From assembly GCF_004353915.1 (NCBI RefSeq), contig NZ_SMRP01000004.1:1-64000 (forward strand): 64,000 nucleotides of DNA, read 5' to 3'. Below are positions 34,370-45,618 of this stretch, in pieces. The DNA comes from Paraburkholderia silviterrae (GTDB lineage Bacteria > Pseudomonadota > Gammaproteobacteria > Burkholderiales > Burkholderiaceae). Within the stretch, counting starts at the first letter, position 1. Each line of letters begins with the position of its first letter. Made by a program: the position numbers and the translations under genes. The notes beneath the pieces were generated by a model. It was not told where the DNA came from, did no database searches, and saw nothing but the letters and a program-made list of their open reading frames with translations.

Positions 34370-34664
34370 GCGCGCCGGGAGAGCGCGCCGTTTGTCGCAC
34401 CCCGCCACTGAGCAGGTGCAACGCGCGGCGCCGCCGAAGGGGCAACCCACAAACTCTCAGGCAAAAGGACCGTGCGCGCCGGACCTCCGATTCGCCCGCT
34501 CGCGCTTCGTGCGCAGCGCGTGACTTTCAGGTCCGCAACTCTGGAGAGCGGCAGTAGGACGGCGGGGCAACAGTGCCCTGGACGTTCAGGCTGCCCACCG
34601 AAGGGGCGCGCGCCATCAAGCAGCATTAAACACGGCGCAATCTCTCAGGTATCGAGGACAGAGG
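34370..34664 (+). promoter_or_regulatory. Tandem glycine riboswitch upstream of gcvT
   Basis: Two glycine aptamers in series. Aptamer 1 (~34370-34481) has the GGGAGAGCG core start, CCGAAGGGGCAA and AACTCTCAGGCAAAAGGAC. Aptamer 2 (~34536-34664) repeats the plan with CTGGAGAGCGGCAG, CACCGAAGGGGCG and ATCTCTCAGGTATCGAGGAC. These are the invariant strings of the class. Glycine binding should turn on the downstream cleavage-system genes. The exact outer ends are set by pairing of the P1 stems and are approximate. Confidence 0.95.
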
Positions 34665-34723
34665 GGCCATGCAAGAACCGACCCCAGGCATTGGGCCTGT
34701 GGCGTTTCCTGCATGGCCTTTTT
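34665..34723 (+). terminator. Regulated terminator (expression platform) of the glycine riboswitch
   Basis: GGCCATGCA at 34665-34673 pairs with TGCATGGCC at 34710-34718, followed by five T; an inner stem CCAGGC/GCCTG extends it. The 5' arm starts right at the end of the aptamer-2 P1 stem, so glycine-stabilised P1 would compete with the terminator. gcvT begins 37 bp downstream. Confidence 0.85.
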
Positions 34724-34760
34724 CGTTTTCGCGCGATTTTTCGCGACCGCCTGAGGCCCC

Positions 34761-35879
34761 ATGACCGAACTCAAACGCACCCCGCTGAACGACTCGCACC
34801 GCGCGCTCAATGCCCGCATGGTCGACTTCGGCGGCTGGGACATGCCCGTCAACTACGGCTCGCAGATCGACGAGCATCGCGCCGTGCGGACCGATGCCGG
34901 CATGTTCGACGTCTCGCACATGTGCGTGGTCGACTTCTCGGGCGCGAAGGCGCGCGAATTCTTCTCCCGCGCGCTCGCCAACAACGTCGCCAAGCTCACG
35001 ACGCCAGGCAAGGCGCTCTACTCGTGCATGCTGAACCCCGAAGGCGGCGTGATCGACGACCTGATCGTCTATTACTTCGCCGACGATGAATTCCGCACCG
35101 TCGTGAACGCGGGCACCGCCGAAAAAGACATCGCCTGGTTCGAGAAGCTCAATGCCGAAGGCGGCTTCGGCCTCACCATCACGCCGCGCCGCGATCTGGC
35201 GATCGTCGCCGTGCAAGGCCCGAACGCGCGCGAAAAGGTCTGGCAGGTCGCGCCCTCCTCGCGCAGCGCCACCGAGCTCCTCAAGCCCTTTAACGCCGCC
35301 AAGATCGAGGCCTCGCCGTTCGGCGAGCTGATGATCGCGCGCACGGGCTACACCGGCGAAGACGGCTTCGAAATCGTGCTGCCCGCCGCCGCCGTGTGCG
35401 AATTCTGGGACGCGCTGCAGCGCCAGGGCGTGAAGCCCTGCGGCCTCGGTGCGCGCGACACGCTGCGCCTCGAAGCGGGCATGAACCTCTACGGCCAGGA
35501 CATGGACGAGAGCGTCTCGCCGCTCGACGCGGGCCTCGCCTGGACCGTCGACATGAAGGAGCCGCGCGAGTTCGTCGGCCGCCCGGTGCTCGAGGCGAAC
35601 GGCTCGCGCATGACCTTCGTCGGCCTGATCCTGCAAAAGGAAAACGGCAAGGCGGGCGGCGTGCTGCGCGCGCACCAAAAGGTGCTCACGCCGCAGGGCG
35701 AAGGCGAAATCACGAGCGGCACCTTCTCGCCGACGATGCAGGAATCCATCGCCTTCGCGCGCGTGCCCCAGGGCGTGCAGCCGGGCGACGTCGTGCAGGT
35801 GCAAATCCGTGACAAGGCCCTGCCCGCGAGCGTGGTAAAACTGCCCTTCGTGCGCAACGGCAAGGTGCTCGTCGCCTGA
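34761..35879 (+). CDS. gcvT: Glycine cleavage system T protein (aminomethyltransferase)
   Basis: A 372-residue folate-dependent enzyme that releases ammonia from aminomethyl-lipoyl-GcvH and makes methylene-tetrahydrofolate. Signatures include [45 protein letters not shown] and the [17 protein letters not shown] motif near the folate site. It is the first gene of gcvT-gcvH-gcvP, behind the glycine riboswitch. GAGG lies upstream of the ATG. Confidence 0.97.
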   Translation: MTELKRTPLNDSHRALNARMVDFGGWDMPVNYGSQIDEHRAVRTDAGMFDVSHMCVVDFSGAKAREFFSRALANNVAKLTTPGKALYSCMLNPEGGVIDDLIVYYFADDEFRTVVNAGTAEKDIAWFEKLNAEGGFGLTITPRRDLAIVAVQGPNAREKVWQVAPSSRSATELLKPFNAAKIEASPFGELMIARTGYTGEDGFEIVLPAAAVCEFWDALQRQGVKPCGLGARDTLRLEAGMNLYGQDMDESVSPLDAGLAWTVDMKEPREFVGRPVLEANGSRMTFVGLILQKENGKAGGVLRAHQKVLTPQGEGEITSGTFSPTMQESIAFARVPQGVQPGDVVQVQIRDKALPASVVKLPFVRNGKVLVA

Positions 35880-35948
35880 TCCGCGAGCATTCGAGCCGCG
35901 CACGCCCCCCTCTTTCAAGCCATAACGAACCACGCACTGGAGCAACCC

Positions 35949-36329
35949 ATGAGCATCCCGGCCGATCTGAAATACACCGAATCGCACGAATGGATCCGCA
36001 CCGAAGCCGACGGCACGCTGACCATCGGCATCACGGACCACGCGCAAGAAGCGCTCGGCGACATCGTCTTCCTCGAGCTGCCTGACGCGGGCCGCGCCGT
36101 TGCCGCCGGTGACGCCGTTGCCGTGATCGAGTCGGTGAAGGCCGCCTCGGACATCTACGCGCCGGTCGCGGGTGAGATCGTCGAATCGAACACGGCGCTC
36201 GTCGACACGCCGGACCAGGTGAACGGTGCGCCGTACGAGTCGTGGCTCTTCAAGATCAAGCCGGCCGCCGACGCCAAGCTCGACGCGCTGATCGACGCCG
36301 CCTCCTACGAAAAGGCCATCGGCGCTTAA
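35949..36329 (+). CDS. gcvH: Glycine cleavage system H protein (lipoyl carrier)
   Basis: A 126-residue lipoyl-domain protein that shuttles the aminomethyl group between GcvP, GcvT and dihydrolipoamide dehydrogenase. The lipoylated residue is Lys64 in [23 protein letters not shown] and [13 protein letters not shown] are standard. It lies 69 bp after gcvT and is preceded by a GGAG-type ribosome-binding site. Confidence 0.97.
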   Translation: MSIPADLKYTESHEWIRTEADGTLTIGITDHAQEALGDIVFLELPDAGRAVAAGDAVAVIESVKAASDIYAPVAGEIVESNTALVDTPDQVNGAPYESWLFKIKPAADAKLDALIDAASYEKAIGA

Positions 36330-36409
36330 TACGCAGGCGAAAAACGCCTTAACCAGACGGCGCGGCGGCGCGCACATTGCCCACGCCGCCCGCGCCCGCA
36401 GGAAACCCT

Positions 36410-39385
36410 ATGAAGCTCGAACACCCGGATCGTCTGATGAACACGCCGCTTTCGGCCCTGTCACTCGCCACACTCGAAGCGCACGACGCCTTCGCCGCCC
36501 GCCACATCGGGCCCGACCCGGCCGACCAGCAGGCGATGCTCGACACGCTCGGCTTCGCCTCGCGCGTCGCGCTGATCGACGCGGTCATTCCGGCCGCAAT
36601 CCGCCGCAAGGACACGCTGCCGCTTGGGCCCTTCGGCGAGCCGCGCTCGGAAGCCGAAGCGATCGCCGCGCTGCGCGTGCTCGCAGACAAGAACCAGGTG
36701 TTCCGCTCCTATATCGGGCAGGGCTACTACGACACGCACACGCCGGCCGTGATCCTGCGCAACGTGCTCGAAAACCCGGCCTGGTACACGGCCTACACGC
36801 CGTACCAGCCGGAAATCTCGCAGGGCCGCCTCGAAGCCCTGCTGAACTTCCAGCAGATGATCGTCGACCTGACGGGTCTCGCGATCTCGAACGCGTCGCT
36901 GCTCGACGAGGCCACCGCCGCCGCCGAAGCGATGACGCTCGTGCAGCGCGTGGGCAAGTCGAAGTCGAACGTGTTCTTCGTCGCCGACGACGTGCTGCCG
37001 CAAACGCTCGAAGTCGTGAAGACGCGCGCGAAGCCGATCGGCATCGAGGTGAAGGTCGGCCCGGCTCAAGAAGCGGCCAGCGCAGGCGCGTTCGGCGTGC
37101 TGCTGCAATACCCGGGCGTGAACGGCGACGTGCGCGACTATCGCGAACTGGCGCAAGCCATCCACGCACAGGGCGGCGCGGTGATCGCCGCCGCCGACCT
37201 GCTCGCGCTCACGATGCTCACGCCGCCGGGCGAATGGGGCGCCGATGTTGCCGTGGGCAACTCGCAGCGCTTTGGCGTGCCGATGGGCTTCGGCGGCCCG
37301 CACGCCGCATACCTCGCGGTGAAGGACGAATTCAAGCGCCAGATGCCGGGCCGTCTCGTCGGCGTGACCGTCGACGCCCAGGGCAACCCGGCGCTGCGCC
37401 TCGCGCTGCAAACGCGCGAGCAGCACATCCGCCGCGAGAAGGCCACCTCGAACGTCTGCACGGCGCAGGCGCTGCTGGCCATCATGGCGAGCATGTACGC
37501 CGTCTATCACGGCCCGCAGGGCCTCAAGCGCATCGCGCAGCGCGTGAACCGCGTGGCGGCGATCCTCGCCGCGGGCGCGAAGCAACTCGGCTACACGCTC
37601 GTGAACGAGTCGTTCTTCGACACCCTCACGTTCGAAGCCAGCGCGCGCACCCAGGCGCTGCATGACGCAGCGCTCGCGCGCGGCATGAACCTGCGCCGCG
37701 TGAGCGAGACGCGCGTGGGCGTGTCTGTCGACGAAACCACCACGCGTGGCGATCTGGCCGGCCTGCTCGCCGTGTTCGCGCAAGCCGCGTTTGCGAGCGA
37801 AGCACCGTCGGTCGACGCCCTCGACGCCGCCCTCGCTGCGCAGCAAGCGGTGACGTTCCCGGCCGCGCTGGTGCGCGAAAGCGCATACCTCACGCATCCG
37901 ATCTTCAACCGTCACCATTCGGAAACGGAAATGCTGCGCTACCTGCGCAGCCTCGCCGACAAGGACCTCGCGCTCGACCGCTCGATGATCCCGCTCGGCT
38001 CGTGCACGATGAAGCTCAATGCCACCTCGGAGATGCTGCCGGTCACGTGGCCCGAGTTCGGCCGCATCCACCCGTTCGCGCCCGCCGAGCAGACCGTCGG
38101 CTATCGCGAGATGGTCGACCAGCTCGAGCAGATGCTGGTGGCGGCCACGGGCTACGCCGCCGTCTCGCTGCAGCCGAACGCGGGCTCGCAAGGCGAGTAC
38201 GCTGGCCTGCTAATCATCCAGTCGTACCACGCCTCGCGCGGCGAAGGCGACCGCAACGTCTGCCTGATTCCCGCTTCGGCGCACGGCACCAACCCGGCTT
38301 CGGCGCAGATGGCCGGCATGCAGGTCGTGGTGGTCGCATGCGACGCGCAGGGCAACATCGATCTCGCCGACCTCAAGGCCAAGGCCGAGCAGCACGCGGC
38401 CAAGCTCGCGGCGATCATGATCACGTATCCCTCGACGCACGGCGTGTTCGAAGGCAACGTGCGCGAAGTGTGCGAGATCGTGCACGCGCGCGGCGGCCAG
38501 GTCTACGTGGACGGCGCGAACATGAACGCGATGGTGGGCCTCGCGGCCCCCGGCCAGTTCGGCGGCGACGTCTCGCACCTGAACCTGCACAAGACCTTCT
38601 GCATTCCGCACGGCGGCGGCGGCCCGGGCGTCGGTCCGGTGGCCGTGGGCGCGCACCTCGCGCAGTTCCTGCCGAACCAGCTTTCGTCGGGCTACAAGCG
38701 CTCGTCCGACCAGGGCCACGGCATTGGCGCCGTGAGCGCGGCGCCTTACGGCTCGGCCTCGATCCTGCCGATCTCGTGGATGTACATCGCGATGATGGGC
38801 GCGGCCAACCTCACCGCCGCCACCGAAACCGCGATCCTCAACGCGAACTATGTCGCGAAGAAGCTGGCGCCGCACTTCCCGGTCCTCTACAGCGGCCCGG
38901 GCGGGCTCGTCGCGCACGAGTGCATTCTCGACCTGCGTCCCATCAAGGATTCGAGCGGCATCACCGTGGACGACGTCGCCAAGCGCCTGATGGACTACGG
39001 CTTCCACGCGCCCACCATGAGCTTCCCGGTGCCGGGCACGCTGATGGTCGAGCCGACCGAGTCGGAGTCGAAGGAGGAGCTCGACCGCTTCATCGACGCC
39101 ATGGTTGCAATCCGTGAAGAAGTCCGCGCCGTGGAAGACGGCCGCGCGGACAAGGAAGACAACCCGCTGCGTCATGCGCCGCACACGGCGGCGGTCGTGG
39201 TCGCCAACGACTGGAAGCACGCGTACTCGCGCGAGCAGGCCGCGTATCCGGTGGCGTCGCTCGTCGCGCAGAAGTACTGGCCGCCGGTTGGCCGCGCCGA
39301 CAACGTCTACGGCGACCGCAACCTGTTCTGCTCGTGCGTGCCGATCGGCGAATACGCGGATGAGTCCGCTCAACAAGGCGAATAA
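36410..39385 (+). CDS. gcvP: Glycine dehydrogenase (decarboxylating), P protein
   Basis: A 991-residue PLP enzyme that decarboxylates glycine and passes the aminomethyl group to GcvH. It is a full-length single-chain P protein, with N-terminal half [18 protein letters not shown], a Gly-rich C-terminal half and the PLP-binding Lys in [18 protein letters not shown]. The ATG at 36410 is chosen because AGGA lies seven bases upstream and homologues begin [10 protein letters not shown] stem-loop terminator follows the stop. Confidence 0.97.
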   Translation: MKLEHPDRLMNTPLSALSLATLEAHDAFAARHIGPDPADQQAMLDTLGFASRVALIDAVIPAAIRRKDTLPLGPFGEPRSEAEAIAALRVLADKNQVFRSYIGQGYYDTHTPAVILRNVLENPAWYTAYTPYQPEISQGRLEALLNFQQMIVDLTGLAISNASLLDEATAAAEAMTLVQRVGKSKSNVFFVADDVLPQTLEVVKTRAKPIGIEVKVGPAQEAASAGAFGVLLQYPGVNGDVRDYRELAQAIHAQGGAVIAAADLLALTMLTPPGEWGADVAVGNSQRFGVPMGFGGPHAAYLAVKDEFKRQMPGRLVGVTVDAQGNPALRLALQTREQHIRREKATSNVCTAQALLAIMASMYAVYHGPQGLKRIAQRVNRVAAILAAGAKQLGYTLVNESFFDTLTFEASARTQALHDAALARGMNLRRVSETRVGVSVDETTTRGDLAGLLAVFAQAAFASEAPSVDALDAALAAQQAVTFPAALVRESAYLTHPIFNRHHSETEMLRYLRSLADKDLALDRSMIPLGSCTMKLNATSEMLPVTWPEFGRIHPFAPAEQTVGYREMVDQLEQMLVAATGYAAVSLQPNAGSQGEYAGLLIIQSYHASRGEGDRNVCLIPASAHGTNPASAQMAGMQVVVVACDAQGNIDLADLKAKAEQHAAKLAAIMITYPSTHGVFEGNVREVCEIVHARGGQVYVDGANMNAMVGLAAPGQFGGDVSHLNLHKTFCIPHGGGGPGVGPVAVGAHLAQFLPNQLSSGYKRSSDQGHGIGAVSAAPYGSASILPISWMYIAMMGAANLTAATETAILNANYVAKKLAPHFPVLYSGPGGLVAHECILDLRPIKDSSGITVDDVAKRLMDYGFHAPTMSFPVPGTLMVEPTESESKEELDRFIDAMVAIREEVRAVEDGRADKEDNPLRHAPHTAAVVVANDWKHAYSREQAAYPVASLVAQKYWPPVGRADNVYGDRNLFCSCVPIGEYADESAQQGE

Positions 39386-39429
39386 AACGCGCCCGATCGA
39401 TCGGCCAACCCGGCCAAACCCGCCCGCAC

Positions 39430-39467
39430 AGCCGCCGCGCGCTCCGCGAGGAGCCGCGGCGGCTTTT
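39430..39467 (+). terminator. Rho-independent terminator after gcvP
   Basis: Stem AGCCGCCGCG/CGCGGCGGCT with a 15-base loop, followed by four T. Confidence 0.8.
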
Positions 39468-39549
39468 GCGCGCCGCACATTTGCCCCCGCAAACTCGCGC
39501 CAAACCGTTAACATCACACACCTGTCAGCCTTGAATCAGGGAGTCGCGC

Positions 39550-40812
39550 ATGGCGCGGAAGGTGGGAACGGCCTTGGCCGGGCATGCCCCGGCGGCAACG
39601 CAGGCCACGCAGGCTTCAGCTGTCTCAGGCGCCTCGAGTGCCTCGGGCCAGCACACGCGCGGCGGCGCGCGCGCACTCGAAGCAGCGCCTGGGCCGGCAT
39701 CCGGGCCGGTTTGCGCGCGGCGGCGCGGCAGCGCTCGCGCGCTCGCCACGGCCTGGCTCGTCGGCATGAGCCTTGCGGGTCTGGGCACGGCGAATCTCGC
39801 GCATGCGGCCATGAACTTCTGCGCCGCGCCCGCCCTGCAGTCGAGCGAGCGCACCAATGCCGACCCGGGCGTGAAAGCGCTCGTGGCCGACGTGCAGGCG
39901 CACGTGAACGACGTGCCGCATCCGCTTGCGAAGCTGCATACGGAAGGCACGCTCCCGCACGAGGGCATCTACGACCAGAGCGTGGAGGCCGAGAAAGAGC
40001 TCGACCTGATGCGCAACGCGGCGCTCGCCTGGCGCGCCACGAGCGACGACCGCTATCTGAAGCTCGTCGACCGCTTTCTGCTCGCCTGGGTCACGACTTA
40101 TCAGCCGAGCTTCAACCCGATCGACGAAACGCGCTTCGACGCTCTGATCCTCGCCTACGACATGACCGCGAGCGCGCTGCCCGTGAAGACGCGCAACGCC
40201 ACGATGGTGTTCCTGAACAAGTTCGCGAACGGCTACATCAACGCGGTGGACGCGCAGCCGCGCCCGCTCAAGGGCACGTTCGCGAACAACTGGCAGAGCC
40301 ATCGGGTCAAACTGATAGCGATGACGGCGTTCACGCTCGACAACCGCAAGATGATTGCGGCGGCGCAGCGATTGTTCATCGAGCATATCGGCGACAACGT
40401 CGCACCCGACGGCTCGACGCTCGACTTCACCGAGCGCGACGCGCTGCACTACGTGACCTACGACCTGCAGCCGCTCGTGACGGCCGCGCTCGCCGCGCGC
40501 CGCCACAACCGCAACTGGCTGCCCGAGCGGGCGGCCAATGGAGCCACGCTGGCGAGCGCGCTGAACTGGCTCACGCCCTATGCGATGGGCGAGAAAACGC
40601 ACGAGGAATTCGTGCGCTCGAGCGTGCCGTTCGACGCCAAGCGCCGCGAAGCCGGGTTGCCCGGCTACAGCGGCGACTGGGACCCGAAGAACGCCGCCGA
40701 GCTGTATCACCTGGCCGCCCGACTGGACGGCCGCTATACGCCGATCGCGCTGCGCCTCGCACCCACGCCGCCCGCGTGGCTGGCCGTCTGTCTGCCGTTG
40801 CCGGCGCGCTGA
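39550..40812 (+). CDS. Alginate lyase-family (PL5-like) exported protein
   Basis: A 420-residue protein. After a long low-complexity N-terminus it has a hydrophobic segment (ALATAWLVGMSLAGLGTANL) ending AHAAMNFC, consistent with a late signal peptide cleaved near residue 86. The rest is an alpha/alpha toroid of alginate-lyase type, with ETRFDALILAYDM, GTFANNWQSHRVKL (the NNWQSHR string is characteristic) and LDFTERDALHYVTYDLQPL. It probably cleaves a uronate polysaccharide in the periplasm. The true start may be an ATG nearer the signal, e.g. that of MSLAGLG or an upstream GTG. It sits between the gcv operon and sdaA without an obvious link. Confidence 0.8.
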   Translation: MARKVGTALAGHAPAATQATQASAVSGASSASGQHTRGGARALEAAPGPASGPVCARRRGSARALATAWLVGMSLAGLGTANLAHAAMNFCAAPALQSSERTNADPGVKALVADVQAHVNDVPHPLAKLHTEGTLPHEGIYDQSVEAEKELDLMRNAALAWRATSDDRYLKLVDRFLLAWVTTYQPSFNPIDETRFDALILAYDMTASALPVKTRNATMVFLNKFANGYINAVDAQPRPLKGTFANNWQSHRVKLIAMTAFTLDNRKMIAAAQRLFIEHIGDNVAPDGSTLDFTERDALHYVTYDLQPLVTAALAARRHNRNWLPERAANGATLASALNWLTPYAMGEKTHEEFVRSSVPFDAKRREAGLPGYSGDWDPKNAAELYHLAARLDGRYTPIALRLAPTPPAWLAVCLPLPAR

Positions 40813-40902
40813 AACGCGCTATGGTGGCTGTGGGTACGGCGGCGGAGCGGGAAGCACAGCGCGCGCGGCACCCACTGAACTAGACGAAGCAGGAGCAGTA
40901 CC

Positions 40903-42291
<1,389 letters not shown>

Positions 42292-42309
42292 TGTTCCGGC
42301 GCTGAGCAC

Positions 42310-42393
42310 GCGCCGCTGGCCGCGCGCCACTAGCCGTGCGCCACTAGCCGTGCGCCACTAGCCGTGCGCCACTGGCCGCGCGCCACTGAATGC
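42310..42393. repeat. 14-bp tandem repeat, 6 copies, downstream of sdaA
   Basis: Six 14-bp units of consensus GCGCCACTAGCCGT; the three middle copies (42324-42365) are identical and the outer ones have two to five changes. It starts 19 bp after the sdaA stop and lies in the sdaA-ThDP enzyme spacer. Confidence 0.95.
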
Positions 42394-42509
42394 GCGTCTC
42401 GCGCCGCGCGGGCGGTTCCGTTTGTGCTGTTTGTTTCGCTTGTGTCGCACCGATCAATTTGACGTAAATCGGACGTATTCACGTAACGAACGAAGGAGAC
42501 TTGACCGTC

Positions 42510-44234
42510 ATGCATCAGCCGAACGATTCCGCCCGCGCTTCTGATTCCACGACCGTCACCGGCGCGCGCCTCGTCGTGGACGCGCTCGTCGCCAACGGCG
42601 TCGAGCGTGTGTTCTGCGTGCCCGGCGAGAGCTATCTCGCCGTGCTCGATTCGCTCTCGGACGAAACCGCGCGCATCGACACCATCGTGTGCCGCCACGA
42701 AGCGGCGGCGGCCAACATGGCGGAAGCGGTCGGCAAACTCACGGGCAAGCCCGGCATTGCGCTCGTCACGCGCGGACCCGGCGCGACCCACGCGGCGATC
42801 GGCGTGCACACGGCTTTTCAGGACTCCTCGCCGATGATCCTCCTGATCGGCCAGGTCGCGCGCGATCAGATGGACCGCGAGGCATTCCAGGAGATCGACT
42901 ACCGGCGCATGTTCGGACAGATGGCGAAGTGGGTCGCGCAGATCGACGACGCGCGCCGCGTCCCCGAATACCTGAGCCACGCGTTCCACGTCGCAATGTC
43001 GGGCCGCCCCGGTCCGGTCGTGCTCGCGTTGCCCGAGGACATGCTGAGCGGCGCGATTCCCGCATCGGAGGCCCAGCACACGGCGCCCGCCGCGCATCGC
43101 GTGCAGGCCTCGCCCTCGGCGGCGCAGATCGAACAACTGCGCACGCTGCTCGCGAATGCGAAAAATCCCTTCGTGATCGCGGGCGGCCACGGCTGGACGC
43201 GCGAGTCGTGCGCGGACCTGCAACGCTTCATCGAAAACTGGCAATTGCCGGTGGGCCTCGCGTTCCGCTTCCAGGACACGCTCAGCAACGATCATCCGAA
43301 CTACGCGGGCGACGTGGGCCTCGGCATCAATCCCGCGCTGGCCGCGCGCATCCGCGAGGCCGACGTGCTGCTCGCGCTCGGCCCGCGCCTGGGCGAAGCC
43401 ACGACGGGCGGCTACGCGCTCCTCGACATTCCGAAGACGAAGCAGACGCTCATCCACGTGCATCAGGGCGCGGATGAGTTGGGCCGCGTCTATGCCGCCG
43501 ATCTGCCGATCGTCTCGGGCCTGCCCGAGATCGCGGCGCTGCTCGCGGCGCTTCCTGCGCCCGCAGCACCGGCGTGGGCCGGCACCGCCCAGGCCGCGCA
43601 CGACGCGTATCTTTCGTGGCGCGAGCCGCGCCCGATGCCTGGCGACGTGCAACTGGGCGAAGTCATGCAGCAGTTGCGCGCGCGCCTGCCCGACGACGCG
43701 ATCGTCACGAACGGCGCGGGCAATTACGCGACGTGGCTGCATCGCCATTTTGCGTACCGCAATTTCCGCTCGCAGCTCGCGCCCACCAGCGGCGCGATGG
43801 GCTACGGCGTGCCTGCCGCGATCGCAGCGAAGTCGCTGTATCCGCAGCGCGCCGTGGTCGCGCTCGCCGGCGACGGCTGCTTCATGATGTCCGCGCCCGA
43901 GCTGGCGACTGCGATGCAATACGGCCTCGCGGTCGTGTTCATCGTCGTGAACAACGGGCATTACGGCACGATCCGCATGCACCAGGAGCGCAATTACCCG
44001 GACCGCGTGCACGGCACGCAACTCACGAACCCCGACTTCGCGGCGTTTGCGCAGTCGTTCGGCGCGCACGGCGAAGTCGTTACGGCAACGGCGCAATTCG
44101 CGCCGGCGCTGGAGCGTGCGCTCAACGCGGGCAAGCCGGCGCTGATCGAAATTCGCGTGACGAAGGAGGCAAGCACGCCCGCCGCCTCGCTCGAGCAGAT
44201 TCGCGAGCAGGGTAGAAAGGCGCGCAGCCACTGA
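42510..44234 (+). CDS. Acetolactate-synthase-like thiamine diphosphate enzyme
   Basis: A 574-residue ThDP-dependent enzyme of the acetohydroxyacid synthase/benzoylformate decarboxylase family. The Glu that activates the cofactor is in VPGESYLAVLD; the ThDP motif is GDGCFMMSAPELATAMQY ending in VVNN. The middle domain lies at ~195-340. No regulatory subunit gene (ilvH) is next to it, so it is probably not the biosynthetic IlvB; candidates include sulfoacetaldehyde-, oxalyl- or glyoxylate-type activities. The ATG at 42510 is preferred (AAGGAG 11 bases upstream); a TTG at 42501 is too close to it. Confidence 0.8.
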   Translation: MHQPNDSARASDSTTVTGARLVVDALVANGVERVFCVPGESYLAVLDSLSDETARIDTIVCRHEAAAANMAEAVGKLTGKPGIALVTRGPGATHAAIGVHTAFQDSSPMILLIGQVARDQMDREAFQEIDYRRMFGQMAKWVAQIDDARRVPEYLSHAFHVAMSGRPGPVVLALPEDMLSGAIPASEAQHTAPAAHRVQASPSAAQIEQLRTLLANAKNPFVIAGGHGWTRESCADLQRFIENWQLPVGLAFRFQDTLSNDHPNYAGDVGLGINPALAARIREADVLLALGPRLGEATTGGYALLDIPKTKQTLIHVHQGADELGRVYAADLPIVSGLPEIAALLAALPAPAAPAWAGTAQAAHDAYLSWREPRPMPGDVQLGEVMQQLRARLPDDAIVTNGAGNYATWLHRHFAYRNFRSQLAPTSGAMGYGVPAAIAAKSLYPQRAVVALAGDGCFMMSAPELATAMQYGLAVVFIVVNNGHYGTIRMHQERNYPDRVHGTQLTNPDFAAFAQSFGAHGEVVTATAQFAPALERALNAGKPALIEIRVTKEASTPAASLEQIREQGRKARSH

Positions 44235-44283
44235 GTCGCGAGCAGTCCTGACTAAGCTCACCTTCGAAGGCGAGTGCCCAAAC

Positions 44284-44321
44284 AAAAGCCCCGCAGGTTT
44301 TTAAAGCCTGCGGGGCTTTTT
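44284..44321. terminator. Bidirectional Rho-independent terminator
   Basis: A 14-bp perfect stem AAAAGCCCCGCAGG/CCTGCGGGGCTTTT with a short loop and a final T-run. It lies between the convergent ThDP enzyme and binding-protein genes. Confidence 0.93.
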
Positions 44322-44377
44322 CACATCAACAGCAGATCAACTGCGGATCAAGCGCGGATCAACCGCAAGCAAGGCGC

Positions 44378-45526
44378 TTACTTGCCGCCCACGCTCTGCA
44401 GCGTCGTCCACTTGCCGTCGACAACCTTATACAGCGTGATGCCGCCGTTCTTCAGGTCGCCCTTCGGGTCGTACGCGAGATCCTTCGTCGTCACGGCCGG
44501 CATGCTGGTCTTCGCGAGGAACGGCAGATACTTCGCCGGGTCCGTCGAGTTCGCCGCCTTCATGGCCGCGAACATCGCCATCGCGCCGTCGTAGGCGTAC
44601 GGCGAGTAGGTCTGGACGTCTTCGCCAAAGCGCTTCTTGTACTTCGCGACGTAGTCCTTGCCGCCCGGCATTTCGTCCATCGGCAGACCGGCGAGCGATG
44701 CCACCGTGCCGTTCGCCGCGTCACCCGCGATCTTCAGGAAGGTCGGCGTGTGCACCATCTCGCCGCCCATCAGCGGCGCCGTGATGCCCAGCGACTTCAT
44801 CTGCTTGACCATCGGGCCGGCTTGCGAGTCGGCGCCACCGTAGTAGATCAGGTCCGGCTTCTGCGCCTTCAGCTTGGTCAGGATCGACTTGAAGTCCACG
44901 GCCTTGTCGTTCGTGTACTCGCGGTCGATGATCGTGCCGCCCGCGTCCTTCGCGGCCTTCGCGAACTGGTCGGCGAGGCCCTGGCCGTAGGCCGTGCGGT
45001 CGTCAACCACAGCGATCTTCTTCATGCCCAGGCTCTTCACTGCGAACGTGCCCGCGACCGAACCCTGCTGCGTGTCCGAGGTCATCATGCGGAACGTCGT
45101 CTTGAAGCCTTGCTGCGTGTATTCCGGCGCCGTCGCCATCGCGATCTCGGGGATGCCCGCGTTCGCGTAGATGCGCGAAGCCGGAATCGTCGTGCCCGAG
45201 TTGAAGTGGCCGAGCATGCCCTTGATGCCGTCGTCCACGAGCTTTTGCGCGACCGTCGTACCCGTGCGCGGGTCGGCCTGGTCGTCGGCTGCATCCAGCA
45301 CGAAGTGCACCGGCTTGCCGCCGATCACCGGCTTGGTCGCGTTCATGTCTTCGACCGCGAGCGTGATGCCGTTCTGGAAGTCCTTGCCGTAGTGCGCCTG
45401 CGCGCCCGTCATCGGGCCGGCGAAACCAATCTTGACGTCCTCTGCCTGCTGCGCGTTTGCAGTCCCCGCCAGCGACAGTGCGGCAACCAGCGTCGCGCCT
45501 GCCAGCTGTTTCATGGTGTGTTGCAT
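44378..45526 (-). CDS. Branched-chain amino-acid ABC transporter substrate-binding protein (LivK-like)
   Basis: A 382-residue periplasmic binding protein. The signal peptide is MKQLAGATLVAALSLAGTANA with cleavage after ANA. The mature protein starts with VKIGFAGPMTGAQAHYGKDF and has TTFRMMTSDTQQGSVAGTFA and AYGQGLADQF, as in LIV-family (type I) binders. AAGGAG precedes the ATG. No permease or ATPase gene lies next to it. It is 92 bp downstream of putA in the same direction, so it may be co-expressed with proline catabolism; the ligand is unproven. Confidence 0.9.
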   Translation of the reverse strand: MQHTMKQLAGATLVAALSLAGTANAQQAEDVKIGFAGPMTGAQAHYGKDFQNGITLAVEDMNATKPVIGGKPVHFVLDAADDQADPRTGTTVAQKLVDDGIKGMLGHFNSGTTIPASRIYANAGIPEIAMATAPEYTQQGFKTTFRMMTSDTQQGSVAGTFAVKSLGMKKIAVVDDRTAYGQGLADQFAKAAKDAGGTIIDREYTNDKAVDFKSILTKLKAQKPDLIYYGGADSQAGPMVKQMKSLGITAPLMGGEMVHTPTFLKIAGDAANGTVASLAGLPMDEMPGGKDYVAKYKKRFGEDVQTYSPYAYDGAMAMFAAMKAANSTDPAKYLPFLAKTSMPAVTTKDLAYDPKGDLKNGGITLYKVVDGKWTTLQSVGGK

Positions 45527-45618
45527 GTTTTCTCCTTGGTACCTGGTATCAAATGAGCGGCTTCAGCTCGTGACTGGCCGCTTCCTTGTCCTTCGACGAC
45601 CGACAGTATGGCGTTTGC

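Noticed and set aside
42501..42509. TTG start for the ThDP enzyme
   Set aside because: It lies only two bases after the AAGGAG, too close for initiation; the ATG at 42510 is better placed.
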